Of a stretch of 64,000 nucleotides of DNA, positions 1 to 9,424 are shown piece after piece. Below the pieces are notes generated by a model. The model was given only the letters and a program-made list of their open reading frames with translations, did not search any database and was not told the origin of the DNA. The translations under genes and the position numbers were made by a program. This stretch comes from Sinorhizobium meliloti (GTDB lineage: Bacteria; Pseudomonadota; Alphaproteobacteria; Rhizobiales; Rhizobiaceae), in NCBI RefSeq assembly GCF_035610345.1, contig NZ_CP141214.1:590230-654229 (forward strand). Reading direction: 5' to 3'. Each line of letters starts with the position of its first letter. Positions within the stretch are counted from its first letter, which is position 1.

Positions 1-345
1 GCCGGATCGATCTTGCGGATGCGGTTCATGCGAGAGAGAGAAAGCACGACCTGCCTCTCCGGAGCATCGGGGATCGCGCCGAGCACGAGGCCGGTATTGC
101 CGCCCTGCGGCACGATCGAAAGCCCAAGCTCACGGCAGGCCTTCACGGCCGCCGCCACCTGCTCCGTCGAGCGCGGACGAATCACCGCCACGGTGCCGCT
201 GGTTACGTCGCCATGCCAGTCGCGGCAGTAACGGAGCATTTCCTCCGTTTCGCTCAGCACGATATCCTCGCCGAGCATCTGACGTAGCACCAGGCGCAGT
301 TCCGCAGGGCCCTTCACATCCTCTATCGTGCCTGCGCTCGTCATG
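1..345 (-). CDS. FAD-binding oxidase (GlcD/D-2-hydroxyacid dehydrogenase family), N-terminal part only
   Basis: The reverse strand from the ATG at 345 is open to the window edge (115 codons, truncated at the C-terminal side). The visible protein starts MTSAGTIEDVKGPAEL and contains the N-terminal FAD-binding PP-loop pattern PQGGNTGLVLGA with the preceding IRPRSTEQVAAAVKACRELG segment, typical of FAD_binding_4 oxidases such as GlcD, D-lactate and D-2-hydroxyglutarate dehydrogenases. These flavoenzymes oxidise 2-hydroxy acids to 2-oxo acids; the exact substrate cannot be read from this part. It is divergent from the sugar-acid genes that start at 540, so a shared promoter region (346-539) and a linked role in sugar-acid oxidation are likely. 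Family is fairly certain, substrate unknown. Confidence 0.85.
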
Positions 346-457
346 CTCCTTGCCCCTCCTCGCGCGTCTCTGCGAAAGCGTCCGCCATATGCCTGCACGC
401 GATCGAGATTCTTTCGCCGAACCGCCAGTCTCCTGTTTTCAACCGAAGCATATAAGG

Positions 458-476
458 TTATCAGACAACCGTACAA
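458..476. promoter_or_regulatory. possible GntR/FCD operator between the FAD oxidase and denD
   Basis: On the reverse strand this reads TTGTACGGTTGTCTGATAA. It aligns over its first 14 bases, with several mismatches, to the TTGTATGGTACTGT segment found upstream of the GntR gene and aldehyde dehydrogenase (10914-10932). It lies in the divergent promoter region. The match is weak and could be chance. Confidence 0.25.
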
Positions 477-539
477 GACATATTTTCGACCCGCATGAAG
501 ACCTGATCGCATGCGGCCTCACTCAAGGAGGAGACATTC

Positions 540-1523
540 ATGCATATCCTGATCATCGGCGCTGCCGGCATGGTCGGCCGCAAGCTCACGCAGCTCCTCG
601 TCAAGGACGGCGCTCTCGGCGGAAGGCCGGTGGAGAAGCTGACGCTCGTGGACGTGGTGACACCAGAAAGGCCGCAGGGTTTTCCCGGTACCGTCGTTGC
701 ACGCGAAGGCGATCTTTCCGCTTCCGGCGAAGCCGAGAAGCTCGTCGCGGGGCGCCCGGATGTCATTTTTCATCTGGCGGCAATCGTCTCGGGTGAAGCC
801 GAGCTCGATTTCGACAAGGGCTACCGGATCAATCTCGAGGGCACGCGCTATCTCTTCGATGCGATCCGCCTTGCTCACGATCAGGATGGCTACAAGCCTC
901 GCCTTGTCTTCACCTCGTCGATCGCCGTGGTCGGAGCGCCGCTCCCCTTCCCCATTCCGGACGATTATCATCTTACTCCGCTCACGAGCTACGGCACCCA
1001 GAAAGCGATCTGCGAGCTGCTGCTCTCCGACTACAGCCGCCGCGGCTTCTTCGATGGCATCGGCATCCGCCTGCCGACGATTTGCATCCGGCCCGGCAAG
1101 CCCAACAAGGCGGCTTCCGGCTTCTTCTCCAATATCCTGCGCGAGCCGCTGGTCGGCCAGGAAGCCGTGCTGCCAGTTTCGGAGGATGTCCGCCACTGGC
1201 ACACTTCGCCGCGTTCGGCGGTCGGCTTCCTCATCCATGGCGCGACCATCGACCTTGAAAAGGTCGGCCCGCGGCGCAACCTTTCCATGCCGGGTCTCAG
1301 TGCCACCGTGGGCGAGCAGATCGAAGCGCTGCGCCGCGTTGCCGGCGAAGAGGCCGTGAAGCTCATCCGCCGCGAACCCGACGAGATGATCATGAAGATG
1401 GTCGCCGGTTGGGCGCCGGGCTTCGAGGCCAAACGCGCCACCGAACTTGGCTTCACTGCCGAAAAGAGTTTCGATGAGATTATCCGCGTGCACATCGAGG
1501 ACGAACTGGGAGGGAAGCTGTGA
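540..1523 (+). CDS. denD: NAD-dependent epimerase/dehydratase family, D-erythronate dehydrogenase-like (DenD)
   Basis: A 327-residue extended short-chain dehydrogenase. The Rossmann motif GAAGMVG lies at residues 7-13, the catalytic YxxxK as Tyr151/Lys155 with Ser126/127, and the C-terminal half resembles DenD proteins, which oxidise D-erythronate to 2-oxo-D-erythronate with NAD. The ATG at 540 follows a strong AAGGAGGAG ribosome site at ideal distance. It opens a tightly coupled three-gene run: its stop overlaps the GTG start of the next dehydrogenase, followed by a sugar-acid dehydratase. The otnK/otnC/otnI genes of the characterised erythronate/threonate pathway are not beside it, so the real substrate may be another C4-C6 aldonate. 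Family confident; symbol is by resemblance. Confidence 0.8.
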   Translation: MHILIIGAAGMVGRKLTQLLVKDGALGGRPVEKLTLVDVVTPERPQGFPGTVVAREGDLSASGEAEKLVAGRPDVIFHLAAIVSGEAELDFDKGYRINLEGTRYLFDAIRLAHDQDGYKPRLVFTSSIAVVGAPLPFPIPDDYHLTPLTSYGTQKAICELLLSDYSRRGFFDGIGIRLPTICIRPGKPNKAASGFFSNILREPLVGQEAVLPVSEDVRHWHTSPRSAVGFLIHGATIDLEKVGPRRNLSMPGLSATVGEQIEALRRVAGEEAVKLIRREPDEMIMKMVAGWAPGFEAKRATELGFTAEKSFDEIIRVHIEDELGGKL

Positions 1524-2401
1524 GCGGGAAGACGAAGATTGCGTTTCTCGGCACTGGCTTGATGGGGGCACCGATGGCGCGGCGCCTGCTCGGGGCCGGT
1601 TTTCCGGTTACGGTGTGGAACCGTGACGCCGCCAAGGCCGAGCCGCTGGCCGCCGACGGTGCTGAAATCGCTGCCTCGCCGGCCGATGCCGTCGCCGGCG
1701 CAGCTGTCGCCTTCACCATGCTGACCAACGGCCAGGCCGTATCGGAGGTCCTGTTCGAGCGCGGCGTCGCCGATGGCCTCGCCGAAGGTACGATCGTCGT
1801 GGATTGCAGCTCCATAGCCCCGCAGATCGCCCGCGAACATGCGCGCAGATTGGCGGAAAAGGGCATCCGTCACCTCGACGCACCGGTTTCAGGCGGCGTG
1901 GTCGGCGCGGCCGCCGGTACGCTCGCCATCATGGCCGGCGGCGATGGCGCCGCGGTCGAAAGCCTGAAGGACGTTTTTGCGGCACTCGGTCGCGTAACCC
2001 ACGTTGGCCCGAGCGGTGCCGGCCAGGTCTGCAAGCTCGCCAACCAACAGATCGTCGCCGTGACCATCGGCGCGGTGGCCGAAGCCATGATCCTGGTGGA
2101 AGCCGGCGGTGCCTCGCGCGCGGCTTTTCGGGACGCGATCCGCGGCGGTTTCGCCGAAAGCCGGATCCTCGAACTGCACGGCGCCCGTATGGTGGAGCGC
2201 AACTTCGTGCCCGGTGGCGCTTCGAACAACCAGCTGAAGGACCTGAACGCCGTGATGGCCATGGCGGATGGGCTCTCCCTCGAGCTTCCCCTGACCAGGC
2301 AAGTGCGGCAGGAATTTGCCGATTTCGTCGAGTCCGGCGGCGGCGAACAGGACCACAGCGGACTGCTTCTGCATCTCGAAAAGCTCAACCCAAGGAATTA
2401 G
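1520..2401 (+). CDS. NAD(P)-dependent beta-hydroxyacid dehydrogenase (3-hydroxyisobutyrate dehydrogenase family)
   Basis: A 293-residue protein with the N-terminal dinucleotide motif GTGLMG (11-16), the family motif DAPVSGG (120-126) and the catalytic lysine in GQVCKLANQ (Lys172). Members include GarR/GlxR tartronate semialdehyde reductase, 3-hydroxyisobutyrate dehydrogenase and LtnD L-threonate dehydrogenase; the neighbourhood favours a sugar-acid substrate. The start is a GTG whose last two bases form part of the upstream stop (GTGA overlap), so translation is coupled to the DenD-like gene. It is followed after 8 bases by the dehydratase. Family is certain, substrate is inferred only from context. 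Confidence 0.85.
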   Translation: MSGKTKIAFLGTGLMGAPMARRLLGAGFPVTVWNRDAAKAEPLAADGAEIAASPADAVAGAAVAFTMLTNGQAVSEVLFERGVADGLAEGTIVVDCSSIAPQIAREHARRLAEKGIRHLDAPVSGGVVGAAAGTLAIMAGGDGAAVESLKDVFAALGRVTHVGPSGAGQVCKLANQQIVAVTIGAVAEAMILVEAGGASRAAFRDAIRGGFAESRILELHGARMVERNFVPGGASNNQLKDLNAVMAMADGLSLELPLTRQVRQEFADFVESGGGEQDHSGLLLHLEKLNPRN

Positions 2402-2409
2402 GTCCCGCC

Positions 2410-4188
2410 ATGACTGACAAACCCCAGCGCCGCCTGCGCTCACAGGACTGGTTCGACAATCCGGACCATATCGATCTGACGGCGCTCTATCTGGAGCGCT
2501 TCATGAACTACGGCGTGACGCCGGAGGAATTGCGTTGCGGCAAGCCCATCATCGGCATTGCCCAAAGCGGCAGCGATCTCACCCCATGCAATCGGGTGCA
2601 CATGGATCTGGCGAAGCGCGTTCGCGACGGCATCCGCGATGCCGGGGGGATTCCGATCGAGTTCCCGACGCATCCGATTTTCGAGAACTGCAAGCGCCCG
2701 ACGGCCGCCCTCGATCGCAACCTCGCTTATCTCGGCCTCGTTGAAATTCTCTACGGCTATCCGCTGGATGGCGTGGTGCTGACCACCGGCTGCGACAAGA
2801 CCACTCCGTCCGCCCTGATGGCGGCCTCGACGGTCGACATCCCGGCGATCGTGCTCTCCGGCGGCCCCATGCTCGACGGCTGGCACGAAGGCGATCTCGT
2901 CGGCTCCGGCACGGTGATCTGGCGCATGCGCCGCAAGCTCGCGGCAGGCGAGATCGACCGCGAGGAGTTCATGCAGGCAGCGCTCGATTCGGCTCCCTCC
3001 GTCGGCCATTGCAACACCATGGGCACGGCTTCGACAATGAACGCGATGGCCGAAGCGCTCGGCATGTCGCTCACCGGTTGCGGCGCCATCCCCGCTGCCT
3101 ATCGCGAGCGCGGGCAGATGGCCTATCGTACAGGGCGCCGCGCCGTGGAACTCGTCTTCGAGGACCTCAAGCCATCCGACATCCTGACCCGGGAAGCCTT
3201 TCTCAACGCCGTGCGCGTCAACTCGGCGATCGGCGGTTCGACCAATGCCCAGCCGCATCTTGCGGCCATGGCGAAGCATGCCGGCGTCGAGCTTTACCCG
3301 GATGACTGGCAGGTCCATGGTTTCGATATCCCGCTGCTCGCCAATATCCAGCCGGCGGGTGCCTATCTCGGCGAACGCTATCACCGCGCCGGCGGCACAC
3401 CTGCCATCATGTGGGAGCTCCTGAAGGCTGGGAAGCTCGACGGCGGCTGTCGCACCGTCACGGGAAAAACCATGGCCGAGAACCTCGAAGGGCGCGAATC
3501 CACCGATCGCGAAGTCATTCGCCCCTTCAACGAGCCCCTCAAGGAAAAGGCAGGCTTCCTGGTCCTGAAGGGCAATCTCTTCGACTTCGCCATCATGAAG
3601 ATGAGTGTCGTCTCCGACGATTTCAGGAAGCGCTATCTTCAGGAGCCGGGCCGCGAGGGCGTTTTCGAGGGCAAGGCCGTGGTCTTCGATGGCTCGGAGG
3701 ACTACCACAAGCGCATCAACGACCCTGAACTCGAAATCGATGAGAACACCATCCTGGTGATCCGCGGCGCCGGCCCGCTCGGCTGGCCGGGGTCGGCGGA
3801 AGTCGTGAACATGCAGCCGCCGGATCACCTCTTGAAACGCGGCATCCGGAGCCTGCCCACCATCGGTGACGGCCGTCAATCCGGCACGGCCGACAGCCCC
3901 TCCATCCTGAACGCCTCGCCGGAGAGTGCGGCCGGCGGCGGCCTCGCCTGGCTGCGGAGCGGTGACGTGATCCGCATCGACTTCAACCTGGGGCGCTGCG
4001 ACATGCTGGTTTCCGACGAGGACATCGAAAGACGCAAGGCGGACGGCATTCCCGCCGTGCCGGCCGATGCCACGCCCTGGCAGCGCATCTACCGCAAGTC
4101 CGTCACCCAGCTTTCCGACGGCGCGGTGCTCGAAGGCGCAGCAGACTTCCGGCAGATCGCCAAGAATACGCCCCGCCATAATCACTAG
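2410..4188 (+). CDS. IlvD/Edd-family sugar-acid dehydratase (L-arabonate/D-xylonate dehydratase-like)
   Basis: A 592-residue dehydratase of the IlvD/Edd family, which removes water from aldonic acids or dihydroxy acids using a [2Fe-2S] cluster and Mg. Likely cluster ligands are Cys60 (SDLTPCNR), Cys128 (TTGCDKTTP) and Cys201 (GHCNTMGTAS); Lys130 sits where the metal-binding lysine is expected. The RSQDWFDNP start and the length fit arabonate/xylonate dehydratases better than IlvD. The ATG at 2410 was chosen over longer in-frame starts because it lies just after the preceding stop and matches family N-termini. Third gene of the operon. The TAG stop is formed by the first bases of a mosaic repeat that follows. 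Confidence 0.87.
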   Translation: MTDKPQRRLRSQDWFDNPDHIDLTALYLERFMNYGVTPEELRCGKPIIGIAQSGSDLTPCNRVHMDLAKRVRDGIRDAGGIPIEFPTHPIFENCKRPTAALDRNLAYLGLVEILYGYPLDGVVLTTGCDKTTPSALMAASTVDIPAIVLSGGPMLDGWHEGDLVGSGTVIWRMRRKLAAGEIDREEFMQAALDSAPSVGHCNTMGTASTMNAMAEALGMSLTGCGAIPAAYRERGQMAYRTGRRAVELVFEDLKPSDILTREAFLNAVRVNSAIGGSTNAQPHLAAMAKHAGVELYPDDWQVHGFDIPLLANIQPAGAYLGERYHRAGGTPAIMWELLKAGKLDGGCRTVTGKTMAENLEGRESTDREVIRPFNEPLKEKAGFLVLKGNLFDFAIMKMSVVSDDFRKRYLQEPGREGVFEGKAVVFDGSEDYHKRINDPELEIDENTILVIRGAGPLGWPGSAEVVNMQPPDHLLKRGIRSLPTIGDGRQSGTADSPSILNASPESAAGGGLAWLRSGDVIRIDFNLGRCDMLVSDEDIERRKADGIPAVPADATPWQRIYRKSVTQLSDGAVLEGAADFRQIAKNTPRHNH

Positions 4189-4288
4189 AGCACTTCCAGG
4201 AAAAGCGTGGAACGGTTTTCCGTCCGGAAGTGCGTCGGACCAAAGGGTTAGAGCATTTCAGTGTTTCCAAGAAACATTGAAATGCTCC
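4187..4288 (+). repeat. intergenic mosaic repeat (RIME-like), copy 1, two modules
   Basis: Module one begins AGAGCACTTCCAGGAAAAGC and closes with CCGTCCGGAAGTGCG, so its ends are inverted (GCACTTCC/GGAAGTGC). Module two is the palindrome beginning AGAGCATTTCAGTGTTTCC and ending GAAACATTGAAATGCTC. Related copies occur at 24046, 26338, 35145, 60051 and 61528. The structure agrees with the rhizobial intergenic mosaic elements described in Sinorhizobium. The element starts inside the stop codon of the dehydratase. Confidence 0.8.
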
Positions 4289-4334
4289 AGCGTAATTCCA
4301 CGAAGCATTGGTGGCTTTTAAATCTCTGATGATG

Positions 4335-4365
4335 AAGGGGCGGCTCCGGCCGCCCCTTTCTTTTC
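4335..4365 (+). terminator. Rho-independent terminator after the sugar-acid operon
   Basis: A perfect 10-bp GC-rich stem (AAGGGGCGGC at 4335-4344 with GCCGCCCCTT at 4349-4358) with a 4-base loop is followed by TCTTTT. It lies about 150 bases after the dehydratase stop and beyond the mosaic repeat, before the otsA promoter. Confidence 0.75.
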
Positions 4366-4578
4366 GGCGCATAGCTCCCCGGCCGGAAGTCGGCCTGAGG
4401 ATGAAAGTGCGGCGGCGCGGAAATCATCGCGCACCGCCGAGAAACCCGCCATTTATCCAGTTCGTCCATCCCCACCGAATCATAAGCGCTTGAAACGGCT
4501 TCGACACCCAAGCGGCCGTCGCCGCTCCACGCGCAAGTTGCATCCGGCGATTTTCCCGTCGCCTGGATCGTCTGCGTC

Positions 4579-4605
4579 GGAAACGCGTTCCCCCTCCTGA
4601 ACGTT
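4579..4605 (+). promoter_or_regulatory. EcfG/RpoE2-type general stress promoter for otsA
   Basis: GGAAAC, 17 bases, then CGTT matches the alphaproteobacterial EcfG (RpoE2) pattern GGAAC-N16-17-CGTT with one deviation in the -35 box. It lies about 45 bases before the otsA ATG. otsA of S. meliloti is known to belong to the RpoE2 general stress regulon, which supports the reading. Confidence 0.5.
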
Positions 4606-4647
4606 TGAACGCCAAGTATATATTTTCTTGAATGAAAGGAATTCGGC

Positions 4648-6039
4648 ATGAGCCGTCTCGTCATTGTTTCCAACCGTGTACCCGTTCCGGACAAGGGCGG
4701 CATTGCGCCTGCCGGCGGGCTGGCGGTCGCGCTGAAAGTCGCCCTTGAAGAGCATGGCGGCATCTGGATGGGCTGGTCGGGACAATCGAGCGGAGAGCAC
4801 GAGCCGCAGCCGCTTGCTCAGTTGCAGCAAGGCAATATCACCTATGCGCTCACGGATCTGACCGATACCGACGTCGGAGAGTACTATCACGGCTTCGCCA
4901 ACCGGGTTCTTTGGCCTATCTGCCACTACCGGCTTGATCTTGCCGAATACGGTCGCAAGGAGATGGCCGGCTATTTCCGCGTCAACCGCTTCTTTGCCCA
5001 TCGGCTGGCGCCGCTCGTCAGGCCCGATGACGTGATCTGGGTTCACGACTACCACTTGATCCCGCTCGCCGCGGAACTGCGCCAAATGGGCTTGAAGAAC
5101 CGGATCGGCTTCTTTCTCCACATTCCCTGGCCGCCTGCCGACGTGCTCTTCACGATGCCCGTTCACGAGGAGATCATGCGCGGCCTGTCGCACTACGACG
5201 TCGTCGGTTTCCAGACCGATCATGATCTTGAGAACTTCGCCGGCTGCCTGCGGCGGGAGGGCATCGGCGATGAACTCGGTGGAGGCCGCTTCAGCGCCTA
5301 TGGCCGTGTGTTCAAGGGCGGCATATATGCAATCGGCATCGAGACTGCCGCCTTTGCCGAATTCGCCAAAAACGCGTTGACCAACAAGACCGTCAGGAAA
5401 GCGCGTGAAAGCATCGAACACCGAAGCCTGATCATCGGTGTCGATCGCCTCGATTATTCAAAAGGGATCACGCAGCGCATCGACGCGTTCGAGCGTTTCA
5501 TCCAGGCCAATCCAGCCCAGCAGGGGCGTGTCACCTATCTGCAGATCACGCCGAAGTCGCGCTCCGAAGTGCCGGAATACGAAGCCATGCAGCGCACCGT
5601 GGCCGAACAGGCCGGCAGGGTGAACGGCGCGCTCGGCGCAGTCGACTGGGTGCCCATACGCTATATCAACCGCTCGGTGGGCCGGCATATTCTTGCAGGG
5701 CTTTACCGGCTTGGCAAAGTCGGCCTCGTGACACCGCTTCGAGACGGGATGAACCTGGTTGCAAAGGAATATGTGGCCGCGCAGGACCCCGACGATCCGG
5801 GCGTGCTTGTGCTTTCGCGCTTCGCCGGAGCCGCCCGCGATCTGAGAGGTGCCCTGCTCGTCAACCCCTACGACATTGAGGGTACCGCAAACGCCATGGC
5901 GCGGGCACTCAGCATGCCGCTGGAAGAGCGGAAGGATCGCTGGAAGACGATGATGGATCACTTGCTGGAACACGACGTTTCGCGCTGGTGCCGGGATTTT
6001 CTGAATGATCTGACGACCTCACCGGATACGTCGCGTTAG
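4648..6039 (+). CDS. otsA: alpha,alpha-trehalose-6-phosphate synthase (GT20)
   Basis: A 463-residue cytosolic enzyme that joins UDP-glucose and glucose-6-phosphate to trehalose-6-phosphate, the first step of OtsAB trehalose synthesis (osmotic, desiccation and heat protection). Family signatures are clear: VSNRVPVP at the N-terminus, [29 protein letters not shown] and the acceptor/donor-site stretch [11 protein letters not shown]. Length equals typical bacterial OtsA (about 470). The ATG follows AAAGGAAT. No otsB is present in the window, so the phosphatase must be elsewhere or replaced. The stop overlaps the end of a gene remnant on the other strand. A stress-type promoter lies upstream. Confidence 0.96.
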   Translation: MSRLVIVSNRVPVPDKGGIAPAGGLAVALKVALEEHGGIWMGWSGQSSGEHEPQPLAQLQQGNITYALTDLTDTDVGEYYHGFANRVLWPICHYRLDLAEYGRKEMAGYFRVNRFFAHRLAPLVRPDDVIWVHDYHLIPLAAELRQMGLKNRIGFFLHIPWPPADVLFTMPVHEEIMRGLSHYDVVGFQTDHDLENFAGCLRREGIGDELGGGRFSAYGRVFKGGIYAIGIETAAFAEFAKNALTNKTVRKARESIEHRSLIIGVDRLDYSKGITQRIDAFERFIQANPAQQGRVTYLQITPKSRSEVPEYEAMQRTVAEQAGRVNGALGAVDWVPIRYINRSVGRHILAGLYRLGKVGLVTPLRDGMNLVAKEYVAAQDPDDPGVLVLSRFAGAARDLRGALLVNPYDIEGTANAMARALSMPLEERKDRWKTMMDHLLEHDVSRWCRDFLNDLTTSPDTSR

Positions 6040-6230
6040 AATGGCCGCGGCCGGAAATCGACCACTTGCGGAGCGTAGTCGATCAGCTGCACGCGTTCGG
6101 TGTTCGTCTGTTTCAGGCGAGCCCCCGACTCGGGATGAAAGACGATGCGCTCGAGCGCGAGGGTTTCAGGCCAGCCGTCCTCTCCGAGGATCTCGGTCCT
6201 CTCGCCGACGGCCAGCCCAAACAGTGCACC
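6036..6230 (-). pseudogene. C-terminal remnant of an unidentified gene
   Basis: The reverse strand encodes about 60 residues of credible protein sequence that ends at TAA (6038-6036): it includes GERTEILGEDGWPETLALER, then IVFHPESGARL and ends DFRPRPF. It has no plausible start of its own; upstream the frame turns into arginine/glycine/cysteine-rich noise and runs into the gdhA remnant. I read it as the surviving 3' end of a deleted gene. Family not recognised. Its stop overlaps the otsA stop in opposite orientation. Confidence 0.45.
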
Positions 6231-6268
6231 CGGGCACACGCCCGGAGCGGCGTATCGCCACCCGAGCC

Positions 6269-6628
<360 letters not shown>

Positions 6629-6688
6629 TCAACCACCAGCAGGCGAAAGGCGCTTCAGACCTCCGCGAATCCCTTTGCGTGGGGGGCG

Positions 6689-7681
6689 TCATCGCCTGAA
6701 GATGTGAATCGCGCCGCCGGCGTCGTCAGATACGAGGATGGACCCGTCCGGCGCTTCCTTGACGTCGACCGGACGACCGACGTTTCTGAGGAAGGTGGTC
6801 GCCGAGACCGGGCGGCCGCCGCGGAAGCGGACCCGCACGACCTGATAGCCGACCGGTACCGACCTGTTCCAACTGCCGTGCTGGGCCACCAGAGCATCGC
6901 CGCCCAGGCTGCGGAAGAAGTGAATCCCGAGCGCTGCGACATGCGCCTGAAAGTTGAAGATAGGCGGAATCTGGCGCGCGGGCGGCGACGCATCCTCGAA
7001 CCCTGTGAGCGGCACCTCGCCTCCGAAATAGGGGAAGCCGTAAAAGCCGCCCGGCCGCAAAGCGTTCAGTTCATCGGGCGGGATATCGTCTCCCATTCTG
7101 TCGGCACCATTGTCGGTAAAGAACATTGTGCCGCCGCGCCAGTCGAAGCCGACAGAGTTGCGCACACCCCAGGCCACTCTGCGAAGGTCGGACCCGTCCT
7201 GGTTCATGCTGACGATCGTACCTTGCAGCCCGCGGGGAATGCAAATGTTGCAGGGTGATCCGAGCGAGACATAGAGGCGGGAATCCGGGCCGACGGCGAC
7301 ATAACGATAGCCGTGGGCGCCCGAATCCGGCAGGTCCCGCCGAACAACGCGTCTGCCGCTCAAAGTGCCGCCGCGGCCGATCTCGAAAGCCGTTATGCTG
7401 TTTCCCGAAGCGACGAACAGCCGGCCGCGTGAGCAGGCAACGCCGTTCGCATTGGAAAATCCAGAGGCGACCCTGCGGGCGCGGCCGCCGGACAATGACA
7501 GGGCATAGACCGAGGAGCCCTTGGTTCCGACGAACAATACGTCGCCGCACACCGCCATCTCGCGTGCGGACGGCACGCGCGCAAGCAGTTCCGCCCGCGC
7601 CGTAGCGAGGGGCAGGCCGCAGGCGAGTGCCACGGCTGAGACGAGCGCGACAAAACCGGCTTTCGGGAATGAGAGGCCCAT
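6689..7681 (-). CDS. PQQ-type sugar dehydrogenase (glucose/sorbosone dehydrogenase family), periplasmic
   Basis: A 330-residue protein from the ATG at 7681 (a longer frame exists, but this start places a clean signal peptide: KAGFVALVSAVALACGLPLATARA). The mature part has the beta-propeller pattern of the GSDH family: SGFSNANGVAC, GAHGYRYVAVGPDSRLYVS, ALRPGGFYGFPYFGG and PVDVKEAPDGSILVSDDAGG. Such proteins oxidise aldoses or sorbosone in the periplasm with PQQ, passing electrons to the respiratory chain; many genome members are untested. No PQQ synthesis genes are visible. It stands alone between the gdhA remnant and the efflux gene. Confidence 0.8.
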   Translation of the reverse strand: MGLSFPKAGFVALVSAVALACGLPLATARAELLARVPSAREMAVCGDVLFVGTKGSSVYALSLSGGRARRVASGFSNANGVACSRGRLFVASGNSITAFEIGRGGTLSGRRVVRRDLPDSGAHGYRYVAVGPDSRLYVSLGSPCNICIPRGLQGTIVSMNQDGSDLRRVAWGVRNSVGFDWRGGTMFFTDNGADRMGDDIPPDELNALRPGGFYGFPYFGGEVPLTGFEDASPPARQIPPIFNFQAHVAALGIHFFRSLGGDALVAQHGSWNRSVPVGYQVVRVRFRGGRPVSATTFLRNVGRPVDVKEAPDGSILVSDDAGGAIHIFRR

Positions 7682-7829
7682 CGCCACCCTCCGAATGCAC
7701 GCGAAATCGTGCTGGAACGGAATTGGAGCGGCGCAGTCCCGTTTCAAGCCGAAGCTCGAGCCTCACGGCGAAGTGATCTCCTCTTTCCTTCGTCGGGCGC
7801 ACAGGACCGTCATACGCCGCGACGGAACA

Positions 7830-9296
7830 TCATTCCGGCAACCTGCTCGGCAGCCAGACCCATGCCAAGACCCCGACTGCGAGCGTCACGAGACCGCCCG
7901 TGCCGATCGCGACATGCATGCCGGTGAGGAACGCTTCCTGAGCCTGAATCAGGCTTTGATATGCAAGTCCGGGCTGATCGAGCGTTTCATCGAGCGTCCC
8001 CGCTACACCGGGGCCGAATAGCCGGAAGTTCAGTGTCGCCAAAGATCCAAGCAGAGAAATACCCAGCGCGTTGCCCAGTTCGTTGCTGGTCTCCGCAATC
8101 GAACCCGCCGCACCCGCCCGGCTCGCAGGAACCGCCGAAACCGCGATGTCGGCCACAAGGCTGAAGGACAATCCATATCCGACGCCGGCGACCATGGTGG
8201 AGGCGACGAAGACCGCAATGCCTGCCTCGGTCGTCGTGAAAAGCAGCAGGAAAGCGCCGGCGCTGATCAGCAGATGCGTTGCCACAAGTGCGGTCTTCCG
8301 GCCGATCCGTTCGACGATGCGGGCGGTGCCCACGCAGGTCGCCGTCAGCACGATCGCGCCCGGCAGGGTCAACAGCGCGGCGGCAAACACATCGATGCCC
8401 AGCACCGATTGCAGGTAGACGCCCGACAGATACCCGGCAGCAGACCACACGACCAGCGACAGAAGGCCCGTCAGAATAGCGGTAGAGAAGATGCGGTCGC
8501 GGAAGAGACCGAGGTCGAGCAGCGGGTATTCAAGTCTTGTCTGTCTGAGAACGAATAGCGCCAGCGCCATTATGCCGGCGGCTCCGGCAAGGATTTGTGT
8601 CGGAGTGAAGCCATAGGCGGCCGCATGCTTGAGCGAATAGGTGAACAGCAAGATGCCGGCGAAGGACAGGACGAGGCTCGCCAGGTCGATGCTGCCGCCG
8701 ACGGTCGAGCGCACCTCGCGCAACAGGATGGGCGCGCCGATCATGAAGCTGATGACAACGGGGACATTGATGAGAAACACGGCGCCCCACGCGAACTGCC
8801 GCAGCAGCATGCCGCCAATGAGCGGGCCGATCGCAAAGCCGGTTGCGAAAGTGGCCGCAAAGATGCCGATAGCCTGAGCGCGCAGTCGCGGATCGGGGAA
8901 CAAGGCGCTGACGATGGCCAAGCCGGACGGTAGGAGTGTTGCGCCACCCAGCCCCATCAGGGCACGCGAGGCGATCAGCAGCTCTGGCGTTTGCGAATAG
9001 GCCGCGCCGAGCGACCCTGCACCGAAGACCGCCGCGCCGGTCATGATGAGTTTCAGCCGGCCGTAGCGGTCGCCGATATTCCCGAAAACGATCAGCAGCG
9101 ATCCGACCACGAAGCCGTAGATGTCCAGGATCCAGAGCGCCTGATCAGCGGTCGGCTGGAGGGCCGAAGTGACATGCGGCATGGCGAGATAAAGGATCGA
9201 GCCGTCCATGGCCACAAGCAGGACCAGGGGTAAAATGGCGATGAGGCTGAGCCATGCGGTTCGATCGGCGGAGCGTGGAAGTGAAGTATCGGTCAT
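7830..9296 (-). CDS. MFS multidrug efflux transporter, DHA2 family (SmvA/QacA-like)
   Basis: A 488-residue inner-membrane protein with about 14 hydrophobic segments, as expected for the 14-helix DHA2 family. The motif A region reads GNIGDRYGRLKLI and the first helix has VAMDGSILYLAMPHV. The ATG at 9296 (MTDTSLPRSADRTAW) was preferred over the longer frame. These pumps expel lipophilic cations and dyes by proton antiport. It is divergent from a TetR regulator with a perfect dyad operator (9388-9422) between them, the standard drug-pump/repressor arrangement. A paralogue of the same family occurs at 28003-29547. Confidence 0.9.
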   Translation of the reverse strand: MTDTSLPRSADRTAWLSLIAILPLVLLVAMDGSILYLAMPHVTSALQPTADQALWILDIYGFVVGSLLIVFGNIGDRYGRLKLIMTGAAVFGAGSLGAAYSQTPELLIASRALMGLGGATLLPSGLAIVSALFPDPRLRAQAIGIFAATFATGFAIGPLIGGMLLRQFAWGAVFLINVPVVISFMIGAPILLREVRSTVGGSIDLASLVLSFAGILLFTYSLKHAAAYGFTPTQILAGAAGIMALALFVLRQTRLEYPLLDLGLFRDRIFSTAILTGLLSLVVWSAAGYLSGVYLQSVLGIDVFAAALLTLPGAIVLTATCVGTARIVERIGRKTALVATHLLISAGAFLLLFTTTEAGIAVFVASTMVAGVGYGLSFSLVADIAVSAVPASRAGAAGSIAETSNELGNALGISLLGSLATLNFRLFGPGVAGTLDETLDQPGLAYQSLIQAQEAFLTGMHVAIGTGGLVTLAVGVLAWVWLPSRLPE

Positions 9297-9387
9297 GGGC
9301 ACAAATCCTCTGGGAACCGCATGCGAAGGCATGCGGAGTCGGCCGCCGGCGCGAGGCCGGTGGATGGTTGCGATTGAAGGGCAGTTA

Positions 9388-9422
9388 CTATATACTTCAG
9401 GTAAGTTACTTTTGGTATATAG
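9388..9422. promoter_or_regulatory. TetR operator, 35-bp nested palindrome
   Basis: CTATATAC (9388-9395) and GTATATAG (9415-9422) are perfect inverted arms, and GTAA-G-TTAC (9401-9409) is a second dyad on the same centre, 9405. It lies between the divergent efflux pump and TetR genes and ends two bases before the TetR ATG at 9425. Binding would block both promoters. Confidence 0.75.
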
Positions 9423-9424
9423 CG

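Noticed and set aside
2440..4185. 581-codon reverse ORF across the dehydratase gene
   Set aside because: High-GC shadow frame; the forward frame has all IlvD/Edd motifs.
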